This document shows positions 39,317 to 48,060 of a DNA stretch of 64,000 bases, piece by piece. The DNA is from CAZZEX01 sp964653285 (GTDB lineage Bacteria; Chloroflexota; Anaerolineae; B4-G1): the NCBI GenBank assembly GCA_964653285.1, contig CAZZEX010000001.1, positions 1 to 64,000 of the forward strand, written 5' to 3'. A program made the position numbers and the translations under genes. Positions within the stretch are counted from its first letter, which is position 1. Each line of letters opens with the position of its first letter. The notes below the pieces were generated by a model that did not search any database, was not told where the DNA came from, and saw nothing but the letters and a program-made list of their open reading frames with translations.

Positions 39317-39392
39317 TGGCTCCTCGGGTAGGACTTGAACCTACAACCAACCGGTTAACAGCCGGCCGCTCTACCAATTGAGCTACCGAGGA
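39317..39392 (-). tRNA. tRNA-Asn (GTT), attR
   Basis: Complete cloverleaf on the minus strand: acceptor TCCTCGG/CCGAGGA, anticodon loop CTGTTAA, T arm GTAGG-TTCAAGT-CCTAC, and encoded CCA. The 3' half from the anticodon is element-derived and differs from the displaced host copy at four bases, restoring a perfectly paired T stem. Confidence 0.95.
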
Positions 39393-39402
39393 GCGTGTTG
39401 TT

Positions 39403-39431
39403 ATTATACCTCCGATGGGCCATATCGTCAA
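39403..39431 (-). promoter_or_regulatory. Promoter of tRNA-Asn
   Basis: On the minus strand TTGACG (39431-39426), 17-bp spacer, TATAAT (39408-39403), 10 bases before the tRNA 5' end. Confidence 0.75.
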
Positions 39432-39441
39432 ATTCTGGCTC

Positions 39442-39470
39442 TTGCGCGGGAAGCGGGGAGCGGCTATAAT
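39442..39470 (+). promoter_or_regulatory. Promoter of the methyltransferase gene
   Basis: TTGCGC (39442-39447), 17-bp spacer, TATAAT (39465-39470). Divergent from the tRNA promoter; leader of about 10 bases. Confidence 0.6.
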
Positions 39471-39485
39471 CGAGCAAGGGGACAG

Positions 39486-40193
39486 ATGCTTTCGCTCGAT
39501 CAGCAGGAGGCCTATCGCCACCGCTACGCCATGGTGCATCCCGGCTGGCGGCCCAGTAGCCACGTCTACCAGGACCTGGTGGCCACCCGCCTGGCCCCTG
39601 GTACGTGCGTGCTCGACCTGGGCTGTGGGCGAGGTGGGGTGATGGAGCGATTACACCCCCAGGCTGGCTGCGTCGCCGGGCTCGACCCCGACCCGAGGTC
39701 ATTGTGCGAGCATCGCGCACCGGCGCTGGCGCTGGCTTGTGGGCTGGCGGAGACTCTGCCCTACGCCAACTCCATCTTCGATCTGGTCTGCTGCTCCTGG
39801 GTGCTGGAGCACCTGTCCGCCCCGGCCTGGGCTCTGGCCGAGGTGGCCCGGGTGTTGGCCCCCGGAGGCCACTTCGTGTTCCTCACGCCCAACGCTCACC
39901 ACCCGCTGCTGGTGTTCAACCGGGCCCTACGCTGGACCCAAGGGCGGCTGGTGGGCCGGTTCTACGACCGGACAGAAGCCGACACCTTCCCGGCCTTCTA
40001 CCGCGCCAACACAGCGGCGCAGATCGAACGGCTGGCGCAGGCCGTCGGATTGGAGCGGGTCTCGCTGCGCCTCATCGGCGACCCCACTTACCTGGCCCTC
40101 AACGAGTCCCTGTTCCGGCTGGCCTGCCTGCTGGAGCGAGTCACGCCGCGCTGGATGCGCGTGCACCTGGTGGGGGAGTACGTCGCAGTGTAA
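39486..40193 (+). CDS. SAM-dependent methyltransferase
   Basis: 235 aa from ATG 39486 (AAGGGG upstream). Class I fold: motif I VLDLGCGRGGVMERL, acidic loop GLDPDPRSL, then FDLVCCSWVLEHL and APGGHFVFLTPN as in Methyltransf_11. The substrate is probably a lipid or sugar, judged from similar enzymes, but not determinable. First host gene right of the element. Confidence 0.8.
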   Translation: MLSLDQQEAYRHRYAMVHPGWRPSSHVYQDLVATRLAPGTCVLDLGCGRGGVMERLHPQAGCVAGLDPDPRSLCEHRAPALALACGLAETLPYANSIFDLVCCSWVLEHLSAPAWALAEVARVLAPGGHFVFLTPNAHHPLLVFNRALRWTQGRLVGRFYDRTEADTFPAFYRANTAAQIERLAQAVGLERVSLRLIGDPTYLALNESLFRLACLLERVTPRWMRVHLVGEYVAV

Positions 40194-40233
40194 GTCGAGT
40201 GAACGCACGTGATAACGAGAGGAGGTGTACAAG

Positions 40234-41610
40234 GTGAATCGCTACCACTGCCATTACCACCGGCGCTCGGTTGTCTGTCTGACCCTGGCATTTTTCGCCA
40301 GCCTGATCATCGCATGTGGCGTCAGCCCATTCCATTCAGATAGCGGAACCGCAACGGCCACCCGGCCATCCACCGTCACCGCAGCGGCGACCAGTACCCC
40401 TGTGCCACAGCCGCCCACTACAGCCAGCGGGATTGACAAGTGGGCACTGTGGGCAGACGGCACTCAACTGCGCGGCGCCAACATCTACCAGCGCCGTGTG
40501 TATCCCGAACTGGACGGCCCAGAATTCATGGGACCTGGCCCCATTGGGCCACCCTATACCCAGGCGGACTTCGACCGGCTGGCGGCGCTGGGTGCCAACT
40601 ACGTCAACGTCTCCCACCCCGGCCTGTTCAGCGAGACGGCCCCCTACACCCTGAGCCAAGACATCCAGAACAACCTGGACAACCTGCTGAATATGATCGC
40701 CCAGGCCGATATGTTCGCCGTGATCTCCTTCCGCACCGGGCCGGGCCGCAGCGAGTTCACCTTTCTTCTGGAGGACGTTGGCGACTGGTTCGATGAGAGT
40801 TATCTCAATGACCAGGTGTGGAAAGAGCAAGCAGCGCAGGATGCCTGGGTGGACATGTGGCGCTACACTGCCCAGCGGTACCGTGGCAATCCCATCGTCG
40901 TCGGCTACGACCTGATGGTGGAGCCCAATTCCAACGAGGTTGGCAGCGATGCGCTCAACGATCCCCTGGACGTCTGGGGCCCAGAGGAATTCTACGCCCA
41001 ATACGGAGGCACCTTGTACGATTGGAATCAACTTTACCCCCGCATCACCACCGCCATCCGCGAGGTGGATTCGGACACGCCCATCCTGATCGGTGGGATG
41101 GGCTATAGTGGGGTCGAGTGGCTGCCCTACCTGCAGCCGACCGGCGACTCGCGCACGGTCTACATGGTGCATCAATACGCGCCGCATCATTACACGCACC
41201 AGGAACCCGGATTCCTGGGCCGCCTGGAATTCACGTATCCGGGCGTGTTCGACATAGACTGGGATGGGGAGGATGACCAGTTCGACCGGGACTGGTTGGA
41301 CGATCTGCTCTCGGCGGTGGATGACTTCGCGGCTGAGCACGGCGTGCCGGTAGCGGTGAACGAGTTCGGCGTGGTGCGCTGGGTGCCCGGCGCGGCCGAG
41401 TTCATGGACGACCAGATGGACCTGTTCGAGCAGCGCGGCATGAACTACGCGCTGTGGATGTGGGAAACATCGTGGGAACCCTACGCAGAGGAAGTGGACG
41501 CCTTCAACTTCCGCCACGGCCCCGACCCCCACACTCACACTGACGTCGCCGGGAGCGATCTGATGGACGTTATCGTCGGATACTGGGGGCGCAACACGAT
41601 GCGCCCATAA
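40234..41610 (+). CDS. GH5-family cellulase-like lipoprotein
   Basis: 458 aa from GTG 40234, because GGAGG at 40221-40225 gives correct spacing; GTG 40225 overlaps that site. A basic N-terminus and the lipobox LIIACG are followed by a Thr/Pro linker. The GH5-like barrel has the acid/base Glu in YDLMVEPNSNE and the nucleophile Glu in VAVNEFGVVRW. Exported polysaccharide hydrolase, perhaps beta-glucan or mannan active. Confidence 0.75.
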   Translation: MNRYHCHYHRRSVVCLTLAFFASLIIACGVSPFHSDSGTATATRPSTVTAAATSTPVPQPPTTASGIDKWALWADGTQLRGANIYQRRVYPELDGPEFMGPGPIGPPYTQADFDRLAALGANYVNVSHPGLFSETAPYTLSQDIQNNLDNLLNMIAQADMFAVISFRTGPGRSEFTFLLEDVGDWFDESYLNDQVWKEQAAQDAWVDMWRYTAQRYRGNPIVVGYDLMVEPNSNEVGSDALNDPLDVWGPEEFYAQYGGTLYDWNQLYPRITTAIREVDSDTPILIGGMGYSGVEWLPYLQPTGDSRTVYMVHQYAPHHYTHQEPGFLGRLEFTYPGVFDIDWDGEDDQFDRDWLDDLLSAVDDFAAEHGVPVAVNEFGVVRWVPGAAEFMDDQMDLFEQRGMNYALWMWETSWEPYAEEVDAFNFRHGPDPHTHTDVAGSDLMDVIVGYWGRNTMRP

Positions 41611-43896
41611 TCACACCAGCGCCAGCAGCCCCGCCAGCCCAACCAGCAGGATGGCCACGCAGGTCTGCGGGATGCCGAGCACCGGCACGAGGAGCACAGC
41701 GCTCAGCAGCGCCCCCAGGCAGCCCCCTACCAGATCGGCCCCGTAGAGCATGCCAGCCACGCGGCCCGCGCTCCCGCTGCTCTGGCCGGTCTCTGACTGA
41801 GCCAGCGCCACCGCCAGCGGGAAGGCCATCCCCGTGAGCGTACCCGCCGCAAGCGCCAGCAAGGGGAACACCAGCGCCGGGGCGGGGATGGGCAATGAGA
41901 GGATAAGCGGAAAGACGCCACTATAGACGGCAACAGCCGCTTGTACCATGATCAACATCCGTCTGGCCCCCCAGCCGCTACCCGCTGACTGCTGACTGCT
42001 AACTGCTAACAGCTGATTGCTCGCCGCACCCCCCAGCGCCAGCCCGGCCATAAAGGCCGTCACAATCAGGCTGACCTCGGCGTAGATAGTGCCGTGCAGC
42101 ATCTGGAAGGCGAAGAGGATCACCACCTCCAGCGTCATCTCCGCCAGGCCGATGCCAGCGATGGCGAACGGGACGGCCCAACGCTCTGGCCGGTCTCGGA
42201 CCGAGCCGGACCGCCAGCGCACCAGCAGCACGACCAGCGCCAGCGGCACAGCCACCCACCACAGGCTGACCAGGCTGGCGCTCTCGAAGGCCCCCCGCAG
42301 GATTGGGGCCTGCCCTGAGCCTGTCGAAGGGTAGAAGCGTGAGAGCCACAGCGCCAGGTCATAGTAGTAGCAGATGGGCGTCAGGTCACGATTGAGCCGC
42401 ACCCCCGCCGTCGCTGCAAGTTCCGCCCGCACCTGGGCGAAGCGGTCGGTGGTGAAGACGTACTCGACGTAGCCCGGCCTCACCCAACGGGTCTCGATGC
42501 CGCGTTCGGCCAGCCGTCCCACCAGCACGGCGGGGTCGGCCTCCAGGGGGGCGCCGGAGGCGAGGAAGAAATTGTGTCCGCCGGGGAGCACCACCACCTC
42601 CGGGAAGACCGCCCGCAGCGTATGGTAGACGCTGCCGTTGCGTCGCGCCAGTTCCGGGCTCCAGTAGTTCTCCGCCGAGGGCAGCCCCAGCGCAAAGACG
42701 CCGCCGGGGTTGAGCACCGCGAGCACTTCCTCAAAGAACTCGCAGGTGTAGAAGCGGTTGAGCGCGCCAGTGGCCGGTTCGGGCAGGTCGAGGATGACGA
42801 CGTCGAAGCTGCGCCGAGTCGTTTTGACGTACAGCCGGCCGTCGGTGAGAACCAGCGTGACGCGGGGATCATCCAGGACGGCGGCGTCCTCCAGGGGGAG
42901 ATATGCCTGGGCCGCTTCGATCAGCAGCGGGTCGAGTTCGACGTAGGTCACGCCGGCAACGGGGTGCTTGAGAATTTCGCGCACATCCCCGGCCACACCC
43001 CCACCGACAAGCAGTACCTCCTGCGGGTCAGGGTGCGCCAGCAGCGGGAAATGGGCCACCTCCTCGGGAAACGTCCCCTGGGTCTCGAATGCCAACAGGC
43101 CGTTTTCGAAGAAGATGCGTTGTCCGTCGCGGGCCTGGATGGTGAGGCGGCCATAAGGGGAATCGGCGGCGAAAGCCAGGTCGGACCACTGCCAGCAGAG
43201 GGTGGTGTGGTGGAGGAAGCGGCCCAGGGGGAGGGAGCAGGCGAGCAAGAGAGCCAGGAAACAGAGAAGCAAGAGGGTGTGGAGGTGTGGGAGCGTGGAG
43301 GTGGAGAGGCGAGTGAGCAGGTAGATGAACAGGGCGGTGGCCAGGTTGACGGCGCTGACGAGGAGTGCGGTCTGGAAGGGGTCTAGATAGCGGATGAAGG
43401 CGAAACTGAAGAGCGCTCCGCCGACGACGGCACCGGCGCTCTCCCAGACGTAGGCCTGGCCTGCAATGCCGCCCCGCTCGACGGTCAGCCGCGTCCCCAG
43501 TGTGAACAGAAAGCCCGCCAGCAGGCACAGCGGGGCCGGGATGAACACCACCGCCCCCACCATTGGCCCGAATTCGACGAGGGCCCCCGGCGTGACCCCC
43601 AGCAGCGTCCGCACGCCGCGCACGAGACCGATCTGTGCCGGGAGCAGCACCGCCGCGAGCGCCAGCCCCGCCGCGAAAGTCCTCTGCCCCCCCTCTGTCC
43701 CCCCCATTGGGGGGGAGGAAAGGGGGGGCAGCCGGGCCAACCCCCACGAACCGGCCGCCACCCAGGCCAGCCAGGCGGCCAACACCAGCCCGAACAGCAA
43801 CTCGTTGCCGTAGAAAGTGGCGACCAGTTCGCGCATCAGCACGACCTGCGCGATAGTCGAGGTGAAGCCAACGGCGGCGAGAGCAAGCCTCATCAT
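41611..43896 (-). CDS. Membrane protein with spermidine synthase-like domain
   Basis: 761 aa from 43896, where GGAGGTGTC precedes ATGATG. The N-terminal and C-terminal regions are multi-pass membrane (MFS-like). The centre (about 240-440) has a PABS fold: VLLVGGGVAGDVREILKHP, VTYVELDPLLIEAAQAYLPL is the cofactor region, and DVVILDLPEPATGALNR. Such fused proteins are widespread with unproven substrates. A CCTTCGACAGG-type repeat is read in frame near residue 525 (PSTGSGQ), and a GC palindrome near residue 65. Confidence 0.7.
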   Translation of the reverse strand: MMRLALAAVGFTSTIAQVVLMRELVATFYGNELLFGLVLAAWLAWVAAGSWGLARLPPLSSPPMGGTEGGQRTFAAGLALAAVLLPAQIGLVRGVRTLLGVTPGALVEFGPMVGAVVFIPAPLCLLAGFLFTLGTRLTVERGGIAGQAYVWESAGAVVGGALFSFAFIRYLDPFQTALLVSAVNLATALFIYLLTRLSTSTLPHLHTLLLLCFLALLLACSLPLGRFLHHTTLCWQWSDLAFAADSPYGRLTIQARDGQRIFFENGLLAFETQGTFPEEVAHFPLLAHPDPQEVLLVGGGVAGDVREILKHPVAGVTYVELDPLLIEAAQAYLPLEDAAVLDDPRVTLVLTDGRLYVKTTRRSFDVVILDLPEPATGALNRFYTCEFFEEVLAVLNPGGVFALGLPSAENYWSPELARRNGSVYHTLRAVFPEVVVLPGGHNFFLASGAPLEADPAVLVGRLAERGIETRWVRPGYVEYVFTTDRFAQVRAELAATAGVRLNRDLTPICYYYDLALWLSRFYPSTGSGQAPILRGAFESASLVSLWWVAVPLALVVLLVRWRSGSVRDRPERWAVPFAIAGIGLAEMTLEVVILFAFQMLHGTIYAEVSLIVTAFMAGLALGGAASNQLLAVSSQQSAGSGWGARRMLIMVQAAVAVYSGVFPLILSLPIPAPALVFPLLALAAGTLTGMAFPLAVALAQSETGQSSGSAGRVAGMLYGADLVGGCLGALLSAVLLVPVLGIPQTCVAILLVGLAGLLALV
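42313..42330. repeat. Dispersed 18-bp repeat inside a gene, copy 1
   Basis: CCCTGAGCCTGTCGAAGG, identical to 62620-62637. Read in frame on the minus strand as PSTGSG. Confidence 0.85.
43686..43729. repeat. GC-rich palindromic repeat in frame
   Basis: CCCCCCATTGGGGGGGAGG-type palindrome translated as LSSPPMGGTEGG in the membrane protein. Confidence 0.6.
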
Positions 43897-43922
43897 GACA
43901 CCTCCAGGCCCTCCCCTCACAC

Positions 43923-45020
43923 TCATACCTTTCCCACTGTGATGACGTAAAGCGCCGCTTCCTCCCTGCCGTCCAGCCCCAGCAGGTCGTTGAGATCGTC
44001 GTCGAGGAACGCGCCGACGGCGCAGGCCCCCAGCCCCATCGAGGTAGCCGCCAGGTAGAGGTTCTGCCCGATGTGCCCTGCCTCCAGCATGATGTAGCGG
44101 TAGGTGCGCTCGCGGTACTTCCAGCGCGTGCGCTGGAAAATGGCCGAGAGGACGAAGCAGACATTGGCCTGTCCGAGAAAATCCTGCCACAGCCCAGCCT
44201 GCATTACAGCGGCGCGGAAGTCTCCAGACTGGAGCAACTCCAGCTCGTGCTCCTGCACAGCGTAATGATAGATCCCCGGCTCCAGCCCCGCGACGTCCTG
44301 CACCACTGCGTACAGCTCGATAGGATAGAGAGCACCGGCCGAGGGGGCGGCGCGGAAGCCCCACCGCTGTTCGGTGATGCCCTGAGCGGCGTGCAGGAGG
44401 CGCGAGAGTTCCTCCGACGACAGCGGTTCGGCGCAGTAGTTGCGGATGGAGCGGCGCGTCTCGATCACCTCCTCCAGGCTCAGCCCCCGGGTGCCGTGGG
44501 GATCAGGGAGCGCAGTCCGTTCCGCGCCAGCGTAGGTCTTGGCGCGCTCCGGCTGCCCGCCCCAGTCCAGCACCGCTCCCAGCGCCTGCGAGGTGCCCGG
44601 CTTGCTCCACTGGTGGTACAACTCGCCGACGTCGGCGGCCTCGTAGGGAAGTTCCGCCGGCCGCCGGCCGGGGATCAGCCACCCCAGCACAAAGCCCCCC
44701 GCGGCCGCCAGGGCGGAGACGAGCAGTTGGCGCCGGCCCAGCAGCAGTGCGCGCTTAGTTGGCCAGGCCGCCGGGCGCTCCCGGCGCTCCGGCCGACCCA
44801 GCCGCCGCCTGAGATAGGCCACGACTCGCCCCCAGTTGAGGGCCAGGTGCAGTACGGCCAGACCGGCGCAGGCGTAGCCCGCGTAGCGGTGGAGGGCAAA
44901 CTGGTGCAGGCCAAAGAGATCGGTCACCAGTCCGCTGATCGTCACGTAGAGGCCGCTTGCCAGCATCGCAACGATGATCAGATAGTGGAAGTCTCTGCGC
45001 CCAGGTCTCAGTTTCATCAT
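43923..45020 (-). CDS. Membrane-anchored SagB-type nitroreductase
   Basis: 365 aa from 45020 (GGAGGAGCC upstream of ATGATG). Two or three N-terminal membrane segments with several His (cytochrome b561/ferric reductase-like; HQFALHRYAGYACAGLAVLH) and a further helix near 120-140. The rest is an FMN nitroreductase of the SagB/ThcOx kind (ETRRSIRNYCAEPLSSEELS, PSAGALYPIELYAVV, EAGHIGQNLYLAATSMGLGA). It ends 26 bases before the spermidine synthase-like gene, so they form an operon. Substrate unknown. Confidence 0.8.
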   Translation of the reverse strand: MMKLRPGRRDFHYLIIVAMLASGLYVTISGLVTDLFGLHQFALHRYAGYACAGLAVLHLALNWGRVVAYLRRRLGRPERRERPAAWPTKRALLLGRRQLLVSALAAAGGFVLGWLIPGRRPAELPYEAADVGELYHQWSKPGTSQALGAVLDWGGQPERAKTYAGAERTALPDPHGTRGLSLEEVIETRRSIRNYCAEPLSSEELSRLLHAAQGITEQRWGFRAAPSAGALYPIELYAVVQDVAGLEPGIYHYAVQEHELELLQSGDFRAAVMQAGLWQDFLGQANVCFVLSAIFQRTRWKYRERTYRYIMLEAGHIGQNLYLAATSMGLGACAVGAFLDDDLNDLLGLDGREEAALYVITVGKV

Positions 45021-45371
45021 GGCTCCTCCGGACTTGGGAATCTGGTACATTGGGAAACCCCCGCCTTGCTCCAGCCCCACACTTCTTCGCTGACCATCTC
45101 TTCCCTCGTAAAACTGAAATGTTACCGCAAGGCTATGATACCACAAGATGAGCAAGCACTCAACTCAGCCTTCTTATACTTAGAGCAGGTGATTACTCAC
45201 CCTAATGCTCGAAGTCCCCGTCCCGGGGACGTCCCATGCAGCGGGTCACAGTTTCTAACAGGGTGTTCTTGCCCACGACGCCCCCAGAGACGGTGGCTGC
45301 GAGCCCGGGAAACGGTTTGTACGGCTAGGCCGAGTAGTGACTAGAGCAGTTACTATGGTAGCAAGGTACTA
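45021..45371. other. Intergenic region with a REP-like palindrome
   Basis: No coding sequence is supported on either strand. It contains the hairpin GGTGATTACTCACC (45188-45201) and the palindrome at 45205-45230. The leftward promoter of the nitroreductase operon should lie here, but no convincing hexamers were found. Confidence 0.5.
45205..45230. repeat. REP-like palindrome, copy 1
   Basis: ATGCTCGAAG flank followed by GTCCCCGTCCCGGGGAC. The same flank and a related palindrome occur inverted at 51990-52015. Confidence 0.55.
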
Positions 45372-45400
45372 TTGACTTGAAAGTATCTGTTTGGTATACT
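45372..45400 (+). promoter_or_regulatory. Promoter with long leader
   Basis: TTGACT (45372-45377), 17-bp spacer, TATACT (45395-45400). The next coding start is 317 bases away, so the transcript has an unusually long untranslated leader. Confidence 0.65.
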
Positions 45401-45716
45401 GAGCCAATCTAGTATTCGGTGCAAAACTCTCCTGGCTCCAATACAGGCCGTCATATACGGGGCAGGAGACGCTTCCAGACACCGACCTCAGCCCTGAAGA
45501 GCCTCCCTACGGCATTTCATACCGGAAACTAGCACCACACTCCGCCGAGAGAGCCTCCAGAACCTCAGTTTCTCAGCAGTCGTTGGCACGATAACGTCCC
45601 CGGAACGCAGTTCGTAGGCCGTGCCAGGTGTCCTCAGGGCAGAAACCGGGGTTCTTGGTCATAGATGAGGCTGTAGCACTGACTAGCGTGTCAATCACCA
45701 TTACGAAAGGACTACG
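45401..45716 (+). other. Long 5' leader without a gene
   Basis: No open frame with coding character. GGCACG (45583-45588) can pair with CGTGCC (45618-45623), closing a 30-base loop. AAAGGA stands before the start at 45717. No known riboswitch class was recognised. Confidence 0.35.
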
Positions 45717-47972
45717 ATGAAACGGAAAATCTACTTAGGTTGTGGGTTTCTTCTCGCCACCGCCTTGCTGACACTAATCCTGGGTGGCCTGGCCTCCAGT
45801 TCCACCCGGGCCTGCGAACCAGGCGGTGCAGGAAATCCCCCAGGTCCCTGGACGAAAGGTCAGGCTAATCCTATTCTCTCAGAGGGCAACAGCGGCGAAT
45901 GGGATGCCGGAGGGGTCGGAAGCCCGGCTGTCTCCGAGTGGAAAGGTACCTGTGGGTGGTGGTTTATGCTGTACATGGGCCTGGGTGAAGGTGAAACCGG
46001 TGACTACGGTACAGGGTTTGGCCACGCCTTTGGACCAGGCCTCACCTCCTGGAATAAGGGGGACGGAAGCCGTGTCCTGCAGACGGGCGACGCCGGTGAC
46101 TGGGACAGCGACCGCATCTTCGCCCCCACGGTACTCTACGACCAACAAGAAGGCTACTACAAGATGTGGTACTCGGGTCGGGATGCAACCGGCACCTGGC
46201 GGATAGGCTATGCCACCCTACCAAGTCTCTCGGCAGGTGAGTGGGAGAAATACGACAATAACCCCGTCCTGGGGCCGGGTTACCCCAGCGAGTGGGACGG
46301 GAAAGGCGTGCGCTCGCCTGTAGTCATCAAGGAAAAAACCCCCATCGGGGGCACATCCATCCAGAGCGACGTTGGCCCATCCTGCGTGTACACCTACACC
46401 TACAAGATGTGGTACGCCGGGCAGGATGCGGCGGGAGTCTGGCGCATCGGCTATGCCACCTCTACGGATGGCACCAGTTGGGCGAAATACGAGGGCAACC
46501 CCGTCCTGGAACCGGGCGTCTTCGGTTCCTGGGACGAAAACGGCGTGATGGCTCCCTTCGTGATCGAGAGGGAAAACAGATATGAGATGTTCTACGTGGG
46601 GATGAACGCTGCCTGGACGAAGCGCATCGGCTACGCCCTCTCGAATGATGGGGTGGTGTGGACGAAACTGTACGCCCGCAACCCGATGCTCGGCCCCGGC
46701 GACACTGACGACTGGGATAGCCAGGCCGTGGACGAACCAGCCGTCATTTACTCGGGTAAGTACAAGATGTTCTACGCTGGACAGGACACCGCCGGCACAT
46801 GGCGCATCGGTTACGCCTCGGCCTATCCCAAAGCGATGACCGAAAGCAATGACCTGGCCGTGGACGGCAACGACATCTGGACTCTCCCCGCCAGCATCCA
46901 CGCCGGCGACCTGGTGACAGTGGGCGTCAACGTCCATAACCTGTGGAAGAACCCTCGCCCGGACGTGGAAGTGCACTTTTACGATGGCAACCCAGACCTG
47001 GGAGGCACTCTCATCTGCACTGCCACCACCAGCCCGATTCCTCCGTTCAGCGTAAGGGTGGCTTGGAAGCCCAATGCCTGGGATACCACAGGGCTCTCCG
47101 GCATCCATAAACTCTATGCCAAGGTTGACCCGGACGGCAAAATCAGCGAAGACAACGAGGAAAACAACGTGGCCTGGCGGGAGGTCAACTTCCTGCCGCT
47201 CTCATCGGACATCACCCCGCCCACCGGCGTCATCACCATCAACGAGGGTGCCGAGATCACCTACGCGACCGACGTCACCATCACCCTGGATGCCCAGGAT
47301 GACACGGGCGTGGTCTCAATGTACATCGTCGAGGTGCAGTTCGTCTACGAGGTGGGGCGCTGGGTCCCGGTGAAGCAGTTAGGCTGGATTCCCTACACCA
47401 CCCCTTACACCTGGACGCTGAGCTCCGGCGCTGGGGCCAAGTATCCCATCGCCTACTTCGCCGATATAGCCGGTAACGTCTCCCTCGAACCCGCCTGGGA
47501 TATCATCAACTACATCCCTGCCGGAGGCGAAACTCTAGGGCCGGAAGACGTGCAGGTCTACCGGATGGAGTTCACCCCCGGCATCACCACCACCCTCATC
47601 GTCAGCCCCACCAAGGGTGATGCCGACCTATACGTGTGGAAACCGGGGAACTGGGCTGGGCCTCCGGATTACGCCAGCAACCACACCGGCACGGTGCAGG
47701 AGGCGGTGGTCATCAACAACACCCTGAAGGGGATCTACCACATCGAGGTCCACAACCCCAGCGCAAGCGACCCGGCGCACTACACCTTCAGGCTTGAGGA
47801 AGGGGCAGTTTCATCCTCGGCAGGATGGAAGGCGGCACAAGGAGACGTGGGAATCCTCCAGGCGCCCGAGGCCCCCGTGACCGCCGAGAAGCCGGAGGAG
47901 GAGAGGATGGCTCTACCGCCGATTACCAGGCACTATCTCTACCTGCCGGTGGTGCTCAGGGGCGGCTCGTAG
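45717..47972 (+). CDS. Large secreted propeller/CARDB/PPC protein
   Basis: 751 aa. A signal peptide (1-30) is followed by about five repeats of KMWYSGRDATGTWRIGYA type (residues 90-370), typical of GH43/GH32-like beta-propellers. Then come a CARDB-like domain (NDLAVDGNDIW ... ENNVAWREV), an Ig-like domain (TPPTGVITINEGAEITYATD) and a PPC-like domain (GDADLYVWKPGNW). The end, RHYLYLPVVLRGGS, is a tail often seen on secreted proteins of this bacterial group. Probably surface glycan binding or hydrolysis. Confidence 0.7.
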   Translation: MKRKIYLGCGFLLATALLTLILGGLASSSTRACEPGGAGNPPGPWTKGQANPILSEGNSGEWDAGGVGSPAVSEWKGTCGWWFMLYMGLGEGETGDYGTGFGHAFGPGLTSWNKGDGSRVLQTGDAGDWDSDRIFAPTVLYDQQEGYYKMWYSGRDATGTWRIGYATLPSLSAGEWEKYDNNPVLGPGYPSEWDGKGVRSPVVIKEKTPIGGTSIQSDVGPSCVYTYTYKMWYAGQDAAGVWRIGYATSTDGTSWAKYEGNPVLEPGVFGSWDENGVMAPFVIERENRYEMFYVGMNAAWTKRIGYALSNDGVVWTKLYARNPMLGPGDTDDWDSQAVDEPAVIYSGKYKMFYAGQDTAGTWRIGYASAYPKAMTESNDLAVDGNDIWTLPASIHAGDLVTVGVNVHNLWKNPRPDVEVHFYDGNPDLGGTLICTATTSPIPPFSVRVAWKPNAWDTTGLSGIHKLYAKVDPDGKISEDNEENNVAWREVNFLPLSSDITPPTGVITINEGAEITYATDVTITLDAQDDTGVVSMYIVEVQFVYEVGRWVPVKQLGWIPYTTPYTWTLSSGAGAKYPIAYFADIAGNVSLEPAWDIINYIPAGGETLGPEDVQVYRMEFTPGITTTLIVSPTKGDADLYVWKPGNWAGPPDYASNHTGTVQEAVVINNTLKGIYHIEVHNPSASDPAHYTFRLEEGAVSSSAGWKAAQGDVGILQAPEAPVTAEKPEEERMALPPITRHYLYLPVVLRGGS

Positions 47973-48014
47973 CGGAGGAGACAAACGTCCGGGGATAACA
48001 TGGCGAATCCTGTA

Positions 48015-48048
48015 GGCAGGCGGATTCACGTCCGCCTGCCCCCCTTTT
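48015..48048. terminator. Bidirectional-type terminator hairpin
   Basis: GGCAGGCGGA (48015-48024) pairs with TCCGCCTGCC (48031-48040), followed by CCCCTTTT. It lies between convergent genes ending at 47972 and 48061. Confidence 0.75.
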
Positions 48049-48060
48049 CGGTGCGCCCCG

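Larger units (their letters stand above)
683..39365. mobile_element. Integrated siphovirus-like element with plasmid replication and partition genes
   Basis: Bounded by the tRNA-Asn duplication. It holds a repressor with divergent promoters, two tyrosine recombinases, an iteron origin with a DnaA-N initiator, ParA with a partner and centromere-like repeats, and an FtsK-like ATPase. It also has a full set of lysis, packaging, head, connector, tail and tail-tip genes. All genes read rightward except the repressor pair and the terminal integrase. No essential structural class looks missing, so it may still be able to excise. Phage-plasmid is an inference from gene content. Confidence 0.9.

Noticed and set aside
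39378..39485. N-terminal extension of the methyltransferase
   Set aside because: It would read through the tRNA-Asn gene and its promoter; ATG 39486 has a promoter and ribosome site.
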